Shown in pieces: positions 40,501 to 45,916 of a DNA stretch of 64,000 nucleotides (position 1 is the first letter of the stretch; each line of letters begins with the position of its first letter). The notes under the pieces were generated by a model. That model saw only the letters and a list, made by a program, of their open reading frames with translations. It did no database searches and had not been told where the DNA came from. The stretch lies in assembly GCA_949825045.1 (NCBI GenBank), contig OX463829.1:17392715-17456714 (forward strand). Direction: 5' to 3'. Origin of the DNA: Argyresthia goedartella. Lineage: Eukaryota; Arthropoda; Insecta; Lepidoptera; Argyresthiidae. A program made the position numbers and the translations under genes.

Positions 40501-42655
40501 CGCATGACCTGCTTTTGGTGCTCTGCATCATCAGCGTCGCCGGTGAGGAAGGAGAAGAGGTCGCAGCCAGCCATGCCATACTGTGGTCCAACCGCATTCA
40601 ACTCGTGGGCCTGTGCTCAGCGAGATGGTATGATAGTATAGAATAGCAGAATAATGTAAAATATCAATCATCAACATAAAGATAGGATTATAACAATTTA
40701 CGCTACAAACACAAGTAAGTGATTTCCGACAAGTGGCATTTTTATTCAAGTGCGAATAGCTTCTACGTCATACATAACGCAAAAAGGCAGAGCAAAATAT
40801 ATAATAATTTCAAAATATTTAAAAGCAATTTGTTGATCAAAATAAAATGTAAAGTAATTAATTAATAACGCATCTATTGAAGTATTAATTGAAGTATTAG
40901 TTTTATTGTACCTTTTATTTGAATGATAATCTGTCTGCTAATTTGTAAAACTTTACTAAAATAATAAAAACTCTGTTTCGGCTGATGACTTAGTTAGAAA
41001 TATAAAAAAAACTGAAAAGTAATAAATAATGTAATTAAAAATACTAAAAATCCTGATTGAGGTGCATTAAAGAGCTCAAAACAAGCAGATAAAACTTAAC
41101 ATAGTTATTGAGATTCGATAAAATGTCTTTGTACAATGTTAAATAAAATTGAATTCATAAGCAAGCGGAAATGAAAGCAAATGCTTCATTTTCGCCTTTC
41201 GGTCATGTCAATAATTTTCCTTCAAATATTGGAAGTGAAAAGTTTTGTTTATTTAATTTGGCCCAATGTTGAGAATCTCACCTGAGGAGCCTCCATCTTG
41301 TTGACATCAATACTCAAGTCCACATCAATGACTTCGAGGTCAGAATCATCATCAGAGTCATTTTTCTCCTTCTGTTCCTTTTGTTGCGGTTTAGGTTTTG
41401 CCTCGTGGCCTGTAATAAGGTTTACAAAAACGTGATATTTGCCCGCGACTAACCAACAACAGAAGGACTACAGCGTGCCATCGAAATCCAAGGCAATTCC
41501 ATCTGTTAGCTTCATTTTAATAATTGTAAAGCTGAGTCTACCGATTGATGTGGAGGGCTGTGAGCCAGGGTCATTATAATTGTAGCCTATAGCAACACCG
41601 CCTTTCTTCTCATTGAGTTTTTCCTTCTGAGCCTCCTTCTCTTCGATGGTCACACCAAACTGCTCCTCGATGGCTAATTGTTGCAGGAATTTATCTTCGC
41701 CTGGAATAATGAATGTGATATTAGTTATACATGCTGAATGTATTCTTAATCTTGGTCTTTTTTGGGCTTGCTGTAAATTATGCCTTATGCCATGGCAGGT
41801 ATTAGAGTTCACAGCCTATGAAAAGCAAAAGTTCCTTTCATGGTTCTCTGCCAGCCAGCAGGTTAAATAATAAAACACATTTGGTGTGAACTGGAATTAG
41901 TAACATCTCAAACAAAAATTAAAGACACGTTTTTTTATTTCATTTAAAACCAGGCTTACTCTATCTACTCACTTATAGCCAGAAAAGAGTTCTGCGCCAG
42001 GATCCGGTATCTCTCGTAGTTGCAGTGCCTCTCCTCTTGCTCCAAGTCCTCTGGCTGCAACTCCGGGACCTTGATCTCCGGAATGTAGTCCAGGTGGGCA
42101 CGGACATCAAACCGATCTATCATGTTGTTGCTGTCACCTTGCCAAGGCATCCTGCATTTATAAAATTGTAACATTACCTATTGTAAGTTATTGAGAAATT
42201 GTATAGGAAATATTTAGATATTGAACAAGATTATGTGGCACCTTAAGTTAGCTCCATCCTAAAGGATTCTACTTTGAACAGACGTAACTTACTGCTATGT
42301 AAAGTATGTAAAATATGTATGTAAAAGAAAAGATAGTGCTACTCACATAATAGCTGGACTGTCTCCTGCAGCCGCAACAGCAGGATCCAAGTGTATTTTA
42401 CAAGGTCTTCCATGGAGCTGAAGAAATTGGGTAGGTTCCGCTTTCTGTGGAGTAGTTAGGCAGGCCTTTGTTATAACTATCATCTATCAAATGAGTAATT
42501 AGCCACTCATTTGGTATTTCTATGGAAGAAGTACTAATAAGCCCAATACTACTCACAATTTTTTCATAAAAATCCTTACGGCGCTCGGCGCGCCTTCGGT
42601 AGTCCACGATCAAGCCGCGGATCAACTTTTCCTGCTTTCTCGCTTCGTGCCACAT
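10350..42655 (-). CDS. CLASRP: CLASRP orthologue (RS-domain splicing-related protein), 16 coding exons identified, 3' end unresolved
   Basis: Minus-strand join of exons 42655-42557, 42444-42347, 42151-41973, 41700-41542, 41409-41282, 40610-40438, 34921-34725, 32930-32834, 29848-29597, 28885-28844, 26080-25964, 25854-25788, 24004-23929, 22640-22535, 13450-13376 and 10544-10350. All frames join and give 686 codons, against about 670 residues in human CLASRP. The N-terminus begins MWHEARKQEK and carries MPWQGDSNNMIDRFDVRAHL, both hallmarks of the SWAP/SFRS16 N-terminal domain. An acidic DSDDDSDLEVIDVD block, the FSGRKSRRERRAHR block, the QFITSFGAEDD motif, an Arg-Ser domain and a coiled, charged C-terminal region follow. 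The family is nuclear, binds CLK kinases and takes part in alternative splicing. Introns 1-5 are short and the later ones are filled with mobile elements. Confidence 0.9.
10728..10862 (+). pseudogene. Non-LTR RT fragment (N-terminal PYKSAGPDGI block)
   Basis: The plus strand encodes KVSWLINFLLPYKSAGPDGI and then IPALLQWG, the conserved block that opens the RT domain of Jockey/R1-type elements. It is only about 45 codons long, sits in CLASRP intron 15 and is antisense to the gene. Confidence 0.65.
11033..11284. mobile_element. MITE with about 100-bp terminal inverted repeats
   Basis: The left arm (about 11033-11135, CCCTTGATACGCAAGGCAAG onward) pairs with the right arm (about 11185-11284, ending TTTGCGTATCAAGGGTGGG). 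They share the inner block GAACAGAACACAGTT and its complement with few mismatches. The unpaired centre is about 50 bp. It has no coding capacity and lies in CLASRP intron 15. Confidence 0.8.
11690..11992 (+). repeat. Foldback family R4, truncated copy
   Basis: Blocks CAAAAACCGCACGTTACGA, ACTTGGTAAAAACTCATT and ACATTCAAATTTCGAACGCC, then the complement of the central region of the 36036-36594 element, occur in the same order. The end reads GTGTGTAGATAAAC. A further terminal-like scrap (TTTATCTACTCACATATCAT) lies at about 12346. Confidence 0.65.
12000..13375. other. CLASRP intron 15, remaining sequence; two unrecognised short ORFs
   Basis: An ORF from 12391 (MMGLLEAASAGVTVGDWNKV...) reaches a stop after about 43 codons, with an acidic/serine-rich stretch in the next frame. 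Another runs 12992-13279 (95 codons, MADSRLVQPTR...). Neither is recognised. They may be transposon scraps. No promoter or terminal repeat is seen. Confidence 0.3.
13376..13450 (-). CDS. CLASRP: CLASRP exon 15
   Basis: Acceptor CTGTTCCAG, donor GTAACA. Encodes QREMRHQQRRSSDDSDRSCS and GSSSR across the junctions. This continues the Arg-rich helix of exon 14 and leads into a Ser-rich segment. Confidence 0.7.
13508..13760. repeat. Dispersed repeat R1, copy 2
   Basis: Same block order as 4666-4885, extending further right through ACATGGAAGCACCCGAAAAG. An AT-palindromic run (ATAATAATAATTATTATTAT, about 13477-13500) marks its left side. Confidence 0.7.
14607..15375 (+). mobile_element. 5'-truncated non-LTR element of family B
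   Basis: From TCAGACAAAGCACGG onward this is nearly base-for-base identical to 59967-60720. It contains the last 164 codons of the same RT ORF (14624-15118, stop TAA) plus the 3' UTR, and ends in repeated TTGACTA units (about 15356-15380). I count about three substitutions over the shared coding part. 5' truncation and a simple-repeat tail are signs of target-primed reverse transcription. It lies in CLASRP intron 14, antisense to the gene. The retained coding part lacks the RT active site. Confidence 0.85.
15480..15610. repeat. Dispersed repeat R5, copy 1
   Basis: Blocks TATATGAATGATATCTGT, GTAAAACTTTACTCAAATAA and TAAAAACT, then ACAAAAAAAAACTGAAA, recur diverged at 40905-41030. No coding capacity. 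Confidence 0.5.
16018..16165. mobile_element. Short MITE with about 52-bp terminal inverted repeats
   Basis: The left arm ACGGCCTTACTAATAAAAAA through ACAGTGTTTTGTC pairs with the right arm GACAAAACACTGTATAAGTT through TAGTAAGGCCGT. The central spacer is about 40 bp. The arms differ at only a few positions. The target duplication is unclear. Confidence 0.8.
16479..16707 (+). repeat. Repeat R2 family, arm 1 of a 4.3-kb-spaced inverted pair
   Basis: This segment (TATACCTGACGTTACCTGGC to CAGGTCATTGGC) is the near-perfect reverse complement of 21030-21241. The hairpin arm TTACCTGGCTTTAAGCC lies at its left end, and an identical unique-looking block (AAATGGCGGCAATTGTAGCC and complement) lies inside. 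Confidence 0.8.
17700..18100. repeat. GC-rich tandem duplication (two units of about 190 bp)
   Basis: Unit 1 (about 17707-17882) and unit 2 (about 17888-18095) share the series TTTTCGTGAGTT, CCAGAGCAAGGC, AGAGAAGGT, CCCGCGCCCGCGCGCAGCGG, GCGCTCCGGGCCGCCA and TGCGCAAGGCTGG. Unit 2 has about 30 extra bases. GC content is far above the surroundings and CpG is frequent. Long open frames on both strands come from the base composition and are not counted as genes. It lies in CLASRP intron 14. Confidence 0.7.
18160..20840. other. CLASRP intron 14, no feature recognised
   Basis: Mixed-composition sequence with no long ORF, no recognised protein motif and no terminal inverted repeat that I could pair. 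A few short AT-rich simple stretches (AATAATAATAAT near 19545) are present. Confidence 0.35.
20846..20948. repeat. Repeat R2, full hairpin form
   Basis: ATTAGGCTTAAAGCCAGGTAA (about 20855-20875) pairs with TTACCTGGCTTTAAGCCTA (about 20927-20945). The inner GTATAATA...ATTTTACCTGAAAATAAAATTG continues the fold. This is the complete palindrome of which 8251-8341, 16479-16540 and 21207-21297 carry parts. Confidence 0.7.
21030..21297 (-). repeat. Repeat R2 family, arm 2 of the inverted pair
   Basis: Reverse complement of 16479-16707, with about 95% identity by eye over about 210 bp. Its right part (21207-21297) also matches 8251-8341 in direct orientation. Confidence 0.8.
21746..21843. repeat. 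Short foldback element
   Basis: GATTACAACGCCCTTGATAG (about 21749-21768) pairs imperfectly with CTAGCGTCAAGGAGCGTTGTAATC (about 21820-21843). The loop is about 50 bp. It is probably a MITE relic. Confidence 0.55.
22066..23470 (+). repeat. Dispersed repeat R3, copy 2 (interrupted by CLASRP exon 14 and flanks)
   Basis: The left blocks (about 22066-22200) and the right blocks (about 23215-23470) match 9060-9290 and 9480-9780 respectively. The middle holds CLASRP exon 14, so the two halves are either separate insertions or one element pair around the exon. Confidence 0.5.
22535..22640 (-). CDS. CLASRP: CLASRP exon 14
   Basis: Acceptor TGTTTCCAG. Encodes RADKKAEAERLDREERRQAR and RDQEMRDLAIKLRRK, a charged helix matching the RQFKADKKAAQEK and following region of human CLASRP. 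The donor is taken as GTCTGT after CGCAA, since this keeps the frame open into exon 15. The alternative GTATCC six bases downstream leads to a stop in exon 15. Confidence 0.8.
23471..23702 (-). repeat. Dispersed repeat R6, copy 1 (inverted)
   Basis: Begins GCCAAGTGCGAGTCGGACTC and contains the complement of GGGGGCTCCCATACAAC. It matches the right half of the copy at 43311-43713 in reverse orientation, block for block. I recognise this repeat as one widespread in lepidopteran genomes. Confidence 0.8.
23929..24004 (-). CDS. CLASRP: CLASRP exon 13
   Basis: Acceptor ATTTCCAG, donor GTGAGT. Encodes GSSRVGAMSLKDKLKKKMQA and QLSRQ, matching the LTPQEKLKLRMQKALNRQ region of human CLASRP. It must be entered in phase 0; the other phases give stops. 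Confidence 0.8.
24198..24715. repeat. Degenerate inverted repeat with GACAACTTCCC-type motifs
   Basis: The left side contains TTTCGACAACTTCCC, TATGACAAGGTTCATAAT and TTTTGACAACTTCCC. The right side contains ACCTTGTCATAATGGGA, GTTGTCGAAATGGA and AGTTGTCAAAGTG in complementary order. The arms are diverged. No coding capacity. Confidence 0.5.
25207..25250. repeat. Perfect 20-bp hairpin
   Basis: CCTCGCAACAAGCCCTTTCA, a 4-base TTTG loop, and the exact complement TGAAAGGGCTTGTTGCGAGG. It lies in CLASRP intron 12. It could be a minimal foldback relic or a structured RNA; nothing else around it helps decide. Confidence 0.85.
25788..25854 (-). CDS. CLASRP: CLASRP exon 12
   Basis: Acceptor CACTTCCAG. 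Encodes TPVGSKSNSNQNQLRLTGPS and SK after completing CAG with exon 11. To join exon 13 in phase 0, the donor must be GTCAGT directly after TCCAAA. The better-looking GTAAGA four bases further gives a frameshift and a stop in exon 13. Confidence 0.65.
25964..26080 (-). CDS. CLASRP: CLASRP exon 11
   Basis: Acceptor CCCCGCCAG, donor GTAAGT. Encodes an Ala/Pro stretch, PRYYGRRKEDKSSSELDLDS and DDSDDNTNQ, an acidic Ser/Asp tract following the RS domain. Confidence 0.75.
26323..27630 (+). mobile_element. maT-type mariner element, nearly complete (1308 bp)
   Basis: Ends CACAGTCAGGTCATAAGTTC on the left and the matching complement ending GACCTGACTATG on the right, about 27-bp terminal inverted repeats with one mismatch. 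A TA dinucleotide flanks each side (26321-26322 and 27631-27632), the target duplication of this superfamily. It lies in CLASRP intron 10 in the antisense direction. Confidence 0.92.
26373..27505 (+). pseudogene. maT (DD37D) transposase with one frameshift
   Basis: The first frame (26373 to about 27103) carries an HTH region (PIQIFDLLK, FVYRTIKRY, SGRPRS), the second HTH and the first catalytic block LFSDEKIF. A one-base deletion in an A run near 27103 shifts the frame. The second frame continues to the stop at 27503-27505 with VFQQDSAPAH (second Asp) and SPDLNPLDYKIW (third Asp). There are 37 residues between these, i.e. DD37D, the maT clade known from Lepidoptera. Apart from the frameshift the protein is full length. 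It would bind the terminal repeats and move the element. Confidence 0.88.
27885..27929. repeat. 13-bp hairpin
   Basis: TCCACAAATCCCC and GGGGATTTGTGGA form a perfect stem around a 19-base loop. It lies next to a CA-rich tract (about 27829-27872). Confidence 0.7.
28110..28200 (+). mobile_element. Very short 3'-end copy of non-LTR family B
   Basis: CCAATGTAGAGAAAAGGCAA and AAGTATATGTAAATATCTAC match the last part of the 3' UTR at 15290-15350 and 60650-60710. It ends in ATTGATTGATTG repeats. It is an extreme 5' truncation, in CLASRP intron 10. Confidence 0.75.
28262..28440. repeat. Small inverted repeats
   Basis: ACGCCGTAGG pairs with CCTACGGCGT across a short loop (28262-28288). CACTAGCCTG (about 28321) pairs with CAGGCTAGTG (about 28430). 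This may be a decayed foldback element. Confidence 0.4.
28844..28885 (-). CDS. CLASRP: CLASRP exon 10 (42-nt microexon)
   Basis: Acceptor CATTTTTCAG, donor GTAATG. Encodes HSKRYDNTSHSRE between codon parts from both neighbours. The length is a multiple of three, so skipping it would keep the frame and drop 14 residues. Confidence 0.65.
29597..29848 (-). CDS. CLASRP: CLASRP exon 9 (RS domain)
   Basis: Acceptor ATTCCCCAG, donor GTATGT. Encodes RSRSSSSERAGYRRMGPHRP then repeated Arg-Ser dipeptides (SRSRSRSRSQYRRTRSRS and more) and RRRSRSPE. Such RS domains are phosphorylated by CLK/SRPK kinases and mediate nuclear-speckle localisation and protein contacts in splicing. A Tc1 element lies 88 bases before the acceptor. 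Confidence 0.88.
29937..31589 (-). mobile_element. Tc1-like element, full length (1653 bp)
   Basis: Both ends read CACTCGGCGTCAAAAAAATC inward, and inverted identity continues for about 110 bp (through the GATCCTT and ATCATTATTAGTATCATT blocks). TA flanks both sides (29935-29936, 31590-31591). It lies in CLASRP intron 8, transposase in the same direction as the gene. Confidence 0.93.
30217..31262 (-). pseudogene. Tc1 (DD34E) transposase, frameshifted and with a premature stop
   Basis: From 31262 the frame gives a paired HTH (QVEVARQLNISRFRVQRVYR ... GSGRRRCTT) and the first catalytic block VLFSDETRV. A small indel near 30700 shifts the frame to FWGGISIDGKTDLVCV. Then FEFMHDNTRC (second Asp) and SPDLNPIEHLWGELKR (Glu) follow with 34 residues between, i.e. 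DD34E. A TGA after LKR (30382-30384) precedes a further in-frame stretch VRAHDPAPATLDELRDAIIE to the natural end at 30217. Two lesions make it inactive, but the terminal repeats are well kept. Confidence 0.9.
32122..32227. repeat. Poly-G tract and hairpin
   Basis: A run of 25 G with a single C (32122-32147) is followed by a stem: GTGAGGGACGGAGCT (32161-32175) pairs with AGCTCTGTCCCTCAC (32189-32203) with one mismatch. A weaker outer pairing of the G tract with CACCCCCC follows. Probably a foldback repeat in CLASRP intron 8. Confidence 0.65.
32834..32930 (-). CDS. CLASRP: CLASRP exon 8
   Basis: Acceptor TACTTTTCAG, donor GTACGC. Encodes PLPKSSLYSEKLKHNLTKVE and TYSEVARKPKA, a charged linker between the ITSFG motif and the RS domain. 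Phases agree with exons 7 and 9. Confidence 0.75.
33324..33476. mobile_element. Small MITE (about 150 bp)
   Basis: AAACAAATGTGTGTTATTTA then TGAATTTGTAAAACGATAT pairs with ATATCGTTTCATAAATTCAT through CACACATTTGTTT. The loop is about 60 bp. It has a few mismatches and no coding capacity. Confidence 0.75.
33907..33990 (-). repeat. Dispersed repeat R6, fragment
   Basis: AAACCGGTCAAATGCGAGTA ... CCACGAAGGATTCC matches the terminal blocks of the 43311-43713 copy in reverse orientation, with changes in the GAGTCGGACTC block. Confidence 0.6.
34437..34528 (-). repeat. Dispersed repeat R6, inner fragment
   Basis: GTTGTTATAGCGGCAA and GTGAACATTTCAGCTCTCT, then GACGGACAGCGGAGACTTA, are the reverse complement of the left-middle part of the 43311-43713 copy. 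Confidence 0.6.
34725..34921 (-). CDS. CLASRP: CLASRP exon 7
   Basis: Acceptor TGCCCGCAG, donor GTGAGT. Encodes DKKLVSRVLSPPSYA, a Pro/Ala-rich spacer of about 35 residues, then CAIQFITSFGAEDDERPP. SPPSYA and FITSFG are conserved CLASRP motifs. The exon is strongly GC-rich compared with its flanks. Confidence 0.85.
35012..35817 (+). mobile_element. Decayed piggyBac-like element (806 bp)
   Basis: TTAA at 35008-35011 and 35818-35821 flanks the ends CCTTTAACTGGTGACA and the complement TGTCACCAGTCAAAGG. TTAA target sites are diagnostic of piggyBac. Inside (about 35320-35421) the plus strand encodes ESCPKRVCLQCAKKVCPDCI, like the Cys-rich zinc finger at the C-terminus of piggyBac transposases. 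The rest of the transposase is gone. It lies in CLASRP intron 6. Confidence 0.75.
36036..36594. mobile_element. Foldback family R4, full copy with nested inverted repeats
   Basis: The outer arms TTTATCTACACACGTATCAT ... CAAAAACCGCACGTTACGAT are mirrored by ATCGTAACGTTCGG ... ATGATACGTGTGTAGATAAA at the right. A second pair of arms, ACATTCAAATTTCGAACGCC with the CCCGCCTGCGGCACGTT block, lies inside. The left copy of the inner arm is partly duplicated. The centre (about 36275-36325) matches 11880-11960. No protein is encoded. Confidence 0.8.
37092..37272 (+). repeat. Tandem repeat, two units of about 90 bp
   Basis: Both units share AAAACGG, CTTTGATAATTAA(A/T)TA, GAAACAGAGAAAAATAA, CTTTCGT and GAAATTACG in order. 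Confidence 0.7.
37485..39080. repeat. Large inverted repeat of about 1.6 kb with nested palindromes
   Basis: The left arm (about 37487-37712, ending CAGTGC-TCTAAGGAGAGATATCTTA) and the right arm (about 38866-39075, starting TAAGATATCTCTCCTTA-CAG) are complementary over about 210 bp. Inside, GAACTGGAGATC (about 38255) pairs with GATCTCCAGTTC (about 38838), and copies of GTGAAATGGGTCACTTTC and its complement lie at 38320-38355 and 38535-38640. No coding motif was found. It lies in CLASRP intron 6. Confidence 0.65.
39175..40412. mobile_element. Long foldback element with arms of about 425-450 bp
   Basis: Left end TAGTAGATTATGCACCAAGG and right end CCTTGGTGCATAATCTACTA are perfect inverses. Complementarity then continues through the AAGTAG/GGTGCGAAAAGTA block and into a GC-rich inner block (39540-39600 against 39960-40010). 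The centre carries fragments of the unit also found at 38436-38515. Its right end lies 25 bases from the CLASRP exon 6 donor. Confidence 0.75.
40438..40610 (-). CDS. CLASRP: CLASRP exon 6
   Basis: Acceptor GAGCACAG, donor GTAAGG. Encodes AHELNAVGPQYGMAGCDLFS and FLTGDADDAEHQKQVMREEK followed by AMFSGRKSRRERRAHR. The last part aligns with EEEKAMYSGRRSRRQRREFR of the human protein. Confidence 0.88.
40905..41030. repeat. Dispersed repeat R5, copy 2
   Basis: Diverged copy of 15480-15610 in the same orientation (TTGAATGATAATCTGTCTGC, TTGTAAAACTTTACTAAAAT, AAAAAAAACTGAAAA). Confidence 0.5.
41282..41409 (-). CDS. CLASRP: CLASRP exon 5
   Basis: Acceptor TTATTACAG, donor GTGAGA. Encodes HEAKPKPQQKEQKEKNDSDD and DSDLEVIDVDLSIDVNKMEA. 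The acidic stretch with IDVD matches DEDEVIPDIDVEVDVDEL in the human protein. Confidence 0.85.
41542..41700 (-). CDS. CLASRP: CLASRP exon 4
   Basis: Acceptor TATTCCAG, donor GTAGAC (weak). Encodes EDKFLQQLAIEEQFGVTIEE and NEKKGGVAIGYNYNDPGSQP. The KK..IGYxY block is conserved in the family. Confidence 0.85.
41973..42151 (-). CDS. CLASRP: CLASRP exon 3
   Basis: Acceptor AAATGCAG, donor GTGAGT. Encodes MPWQGDSNNMIDRFDVRAHL and, later, EERHCNYERYRILAQNSFLA, the most strongly conserved N-terminal blocks of CLASRP/SWAP2. Confidence 0.93.
42347..42444 (-). CDS. CLASRP: CLASRP exon 2
   Basis: Acceptor CTCCACAG, donor GTGAGT. Encodes KAEPTQFLQLHGRPCKIHLD and PAVAAAGDSPAI, matching DPAQFLQVHGRACKVHLD of human CLASRP. 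Confidence 0.92.
42557..42655 (-). CDS. CLASRP: CLASRP exon 1 (start codon)
   Basis: ATG at 42655-42653 opens MWHEARKQEKLIRGLIVDYR and RRAERRKDFYEKI, matching the extreme N-terminus of the family (MWHEARKHERK). The donor GTGAGT follows in phase 0. An in-frame TAA lies directly upstream of the context, so no longer N-terminus is expected. Confidence 0.93.
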
Positions 42656-42830
42656 TATGTGATAATGCTCGAGGCGAGACTGATAATTTGGTCAATTTTA
42701 GTAATCAAAAGTTTTATTCCAGTAAAATAAGCACTCCAACTCCGAATTGCAATTTTTTATTCATAACGTAAGCGCAAGCAGCCATTTTCTATTTTTTTTT
42801 TAATATAATGCAGTATGTAAGCATTTTCCA
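42656..42830 (-). promoter_or_regulatory. Presumed CLASRP 5' UTR and promoter region
   Basis: This is the sequence just upstream of the start codon. No TATA box or clear initiator could be pinned down, as is common for housekeeping genes. Its extent is a guess. Confidence 0.3.
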
Positions 42831-43310
42831 CACGACCCTATTTTAATCCCGTTACGAATCAGCGACATCTGTTATCGAATAGCGGTATTATAGAAATATT
42901 ACAGAAGTGTCAGACCACACAGGCTGATTTTTTTGAACAGCTCACAGCGGAATTTCGGATGCGTAATTTCGGCTCAGCAGAAATTCGGTTGGTCGGCCAC
43001 ACGTAAAGGTGGGAATAACGGCTGTTCTTGAATAAGCGATTATCGTTAGTTATTTTAAATAAACAACCGTTATTTTAAACAGTTGCGTTATTTGTGATTT
43101 CGTAACGGTAGCAAGAAACAACTATTATTAAACCCGATAAATCGCTAGACGCGAATCGCGACGACATCAAACATAGCAAACTAAGCTCTATATCGTCACA
43201 GCCATAAGACCTCATTGAAATATTGTAGGTACCATAGCTATTTTAACGATAGAATATTTTTAAGAGTGCGTTTAAATGAAAACATACAGTAATCGGATAG
43301 CTCAAAGTTC

Positions 43311-43713
43311 ATTTTTAGGGTTCCGTACCCAACGGGTAAGAACGGAACCCTATTACTAAGACTTCGCTGTCCGTCCGTCTGTTACCAGGCTGTATCTCAA
43401 GAACCTAGCTAGCTAGAGAGTTGAAATTTTCACAGATTATGTATTTCTGTTGCCGCTATAACAACAAATATTAAAAAACAGGATAAAAGAAATATTTAAG
43501 GGGGCTCCCATACAACGATTCTTTCAATACCACATACAAACTTATGGATGCACCTAGTTACGTACATGGACTGTGAAAGTAACCGCACCAATAACTTTGT
43601 AAAAAAAATTGCTGTGTAAAATCCAAACTATTCACTCCACACCATCGCTTCCATTGAACGGTGGTACGGAACCCTTCGTGCGCGATTTAGACTCGCACTT
43701 GACCGGTTTTTAT
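43311..43713 (+). repeat. Dispersed repeat R6, near-complete copy
   Basis: Starts TTAGGGTTCCGTACCCAACG, contains GTCCGTCCGTCTGTTACCAG, TTGCCGCTATAACAACAAAT and GGGGGCTCCCATACAAC, and ends CGCACTTGACCGGTTTTT. Parts recur at 23471-23702, 33907-33990, 34437-34528 and about 55900-55985. It is non-coding and of a type I know as abundant in Lepidoptera. Confidence 0.82.
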
Positions 43714-44499
43714 AAGTTCACGCTATAATAACTGAATACACCAGAATCGCGGTTGATTTTAAGTGATCGAGAAAGGGGGCTTAGCCCAAAGACAATAAGG
43801 TTTAAAATTTCCCGTTCCTATAAAATAAGCATTCCTATAAAATAAGCAAATGAAAACAAACAGTATTCGGATAAATGTTCATTTTATGAATTCAGGAGGC
43901 CTAATACTAAACTCAACTGCCTTGCTTTTTCGTACTATGAGCAAAAATTAGCAGGCCTGAAAAAGGACTGCTTAAGTTTCCGCTCAAAAACCGTTTTTTT
44001 TTTGTATAGACTTTAGTAATATGAAACTATATTTGACAGCAGCAAATCTTTTTTGAGTCTCTGTTAAGTCAAATTAGACGATCTTGAAAAAGCTAGTGGA
44101 TTTAATCTTAACAACATTGTTTTGTAATTTATAGTGGTTTTAGTTCATTAATCATTAATTTTCATGAGTTTTAGACGAGTTGATCATCCGTTTTCCGGCT
44201 ACAACCGCAAACAAAACTTGTATAGGTACACATGAAATGGCTCAAATATGGAATATCATCAAGCTCAGTCAGGAATTGGGTAGCAGCAATACGTGGCATT
44301 TGCGGAAGATCAAGGCCTCATTAAGAAAATTAAATTGTGTCATATTCACCGTGAGCCGATGACAGTTGCGTACCATACAAACAGAACCATCGGCCTCATT
44401 GTTTGTATCAAAGGATGCTATAAGGGCGAGATCTGCATATCATGAGCAATAGGGACTTGGTTTCAAAATGTCAAGCTATTAATGCCCACGGTATTCTAT

Positions 44500-45226
44500 C
44501 TCATGTATTATTCGCCCTTGTGGGAGGACTTCACGAGGACTGATGATCAGTGTTGGTCCTGCAGAACAATCATGGACTGGAACAGCTGTTGTCGGGAAGT
44601 GGTGGTGCGATACCAATTGCACAAACAAGAAACTAAGGGAAAGATCGGCATCCGGGGTCAAGATTGTTTAACTGAATGAAATCAAATTTCACAGAACCTA
44701 ATTCGTTGTCGCAGGTCAAACATGAAGATGTTTGAAACTAAAGATAGGTTTGTTAGGTTCACAGATTACAGCAAAACCAAGAGCTAAAGTGAAGCGGAGC
44801 GGAGCGAGGCAACCCCTAGTCTGACACCAGTTAAAAATAACATACTTGCTAATGAATCACTTAGCTAGGTAGTCATAATTATTATGATTATTGTAAGGGA
44901 GGGACATAGGGTTTTAGGGATGATTGAAGACGAGAGTGAAAACCTGCGCTAAGAAGTTGCCTAGAAACGTTAGATCAGCTGATGTCTTGGTGCCACAGAT
45001 TCAGAAACATGTGGAAGTAGGGTCAACAATCCATACAGATTTCTGGTATAATAGTCGGGGTGAATATGGATATATCCATAAAAAGGTGAACCATAGTGAC
45101 CCAGACAATCCTTTCATTGATCCCGATGGGACACACACCCAGAGGATTGAATCTCAATGGCGGGTTGTGATGAGATTCTTTGCGAAGGACAGCTACAACA
45201 ACCCGCAGAGAAAAAATGTGCATTGA
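44500..45226 (+). pseudogene. Merlin-like (ISXO2/IS1595-type) transposase remnant
   Basis: An early block, TIMDWNSCCREVVVRYQL, resembles the VDWxxFCREVC block of Merlin transposases. After a break comes VGSTIHTDFWYNSRGEYGYI, then VNHSDPDNPFIDPDGTHTQR and IESQWRVVMRFF, ending in a stop. This is the GSTIxTDxWxAY ... VNHSxxFVDPxxGxHTQxIESxWRxxK series of the ISXO2-like domain. The first catalytic Asp block (VEIDES) is missing, so the copy is dead. Terminal repeats were not found. Confidence 0.8.
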
Positions 45227-45338
45227 GTATTAGTGGAGGAGGGAAGTGACAAATAAAAAGTCTGACCCAGTCCTTGAATTAATTTTGGCCATAAAATGGC
45301 CGTAATAATGTTAAATTAATAATACTATAAATAATGCG

Positions 45339-45785
45339 GTGTTTTATAAATTATTTTTACTATACTCGAGGTACAGGGACAGATCCCCCTGTCCCCCCTT
45401 TTATGAGTGTAACAATGCAACTCGGTTCTGTACGGAAAATTATGAGATTTACGCAAAAAAACCTCATTTTTTTTACAAATTAATTTCTAAAAAAATCATA
45501 TTTAGGGAGGGAAGGCTAACTCAGCCTGAACACGCTTTCGAGAAGCCGACACTAGCTTCAGTTGGAATATTAAATAAAAGTAAACATTGTGCAATCAATC
45601 AATCGTGCCTTTATTTTCACATAACGAATGCCCGTAAACTATATAATAAATTCATACTCCAACAAGCTCCAATTAAGCGTATACCCATCTTAGTTTTACA
45701 GGATGTAAGTTTATCAAGGGTAGTTTGGTTTGGCTCTTTGGTTAGAATACCTTTAACAAAACAAAATCTCATTATAAACAACTAA
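45339..45785 (+). other. Unrecognised 148-codon ORF
   Basis: It has no family motif that I recognise. Composition is Lys/Ile-rich like the surroundings. It may be chance or a decayed element. Confidence 0.15.
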
Positions 45786-45916
45786 ATTCTTTAGAAAATT
45801 ATACCTTATATCAATATGTTTAGTCCTAAGCAGGAAACAATTGTTGCTGGTAAGTCGAATTACGCTCTGGTTCTTGCTGAGGATGAACACTGTCCACACA
45901 GCTCAGTCTGTAGCTA

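Noticed and set aside
45339..45785. 148-codon ORF as a host gene
   Set aside because: No recognisable domain, surrounded by decayed elements, and no splice or promoter evidence.
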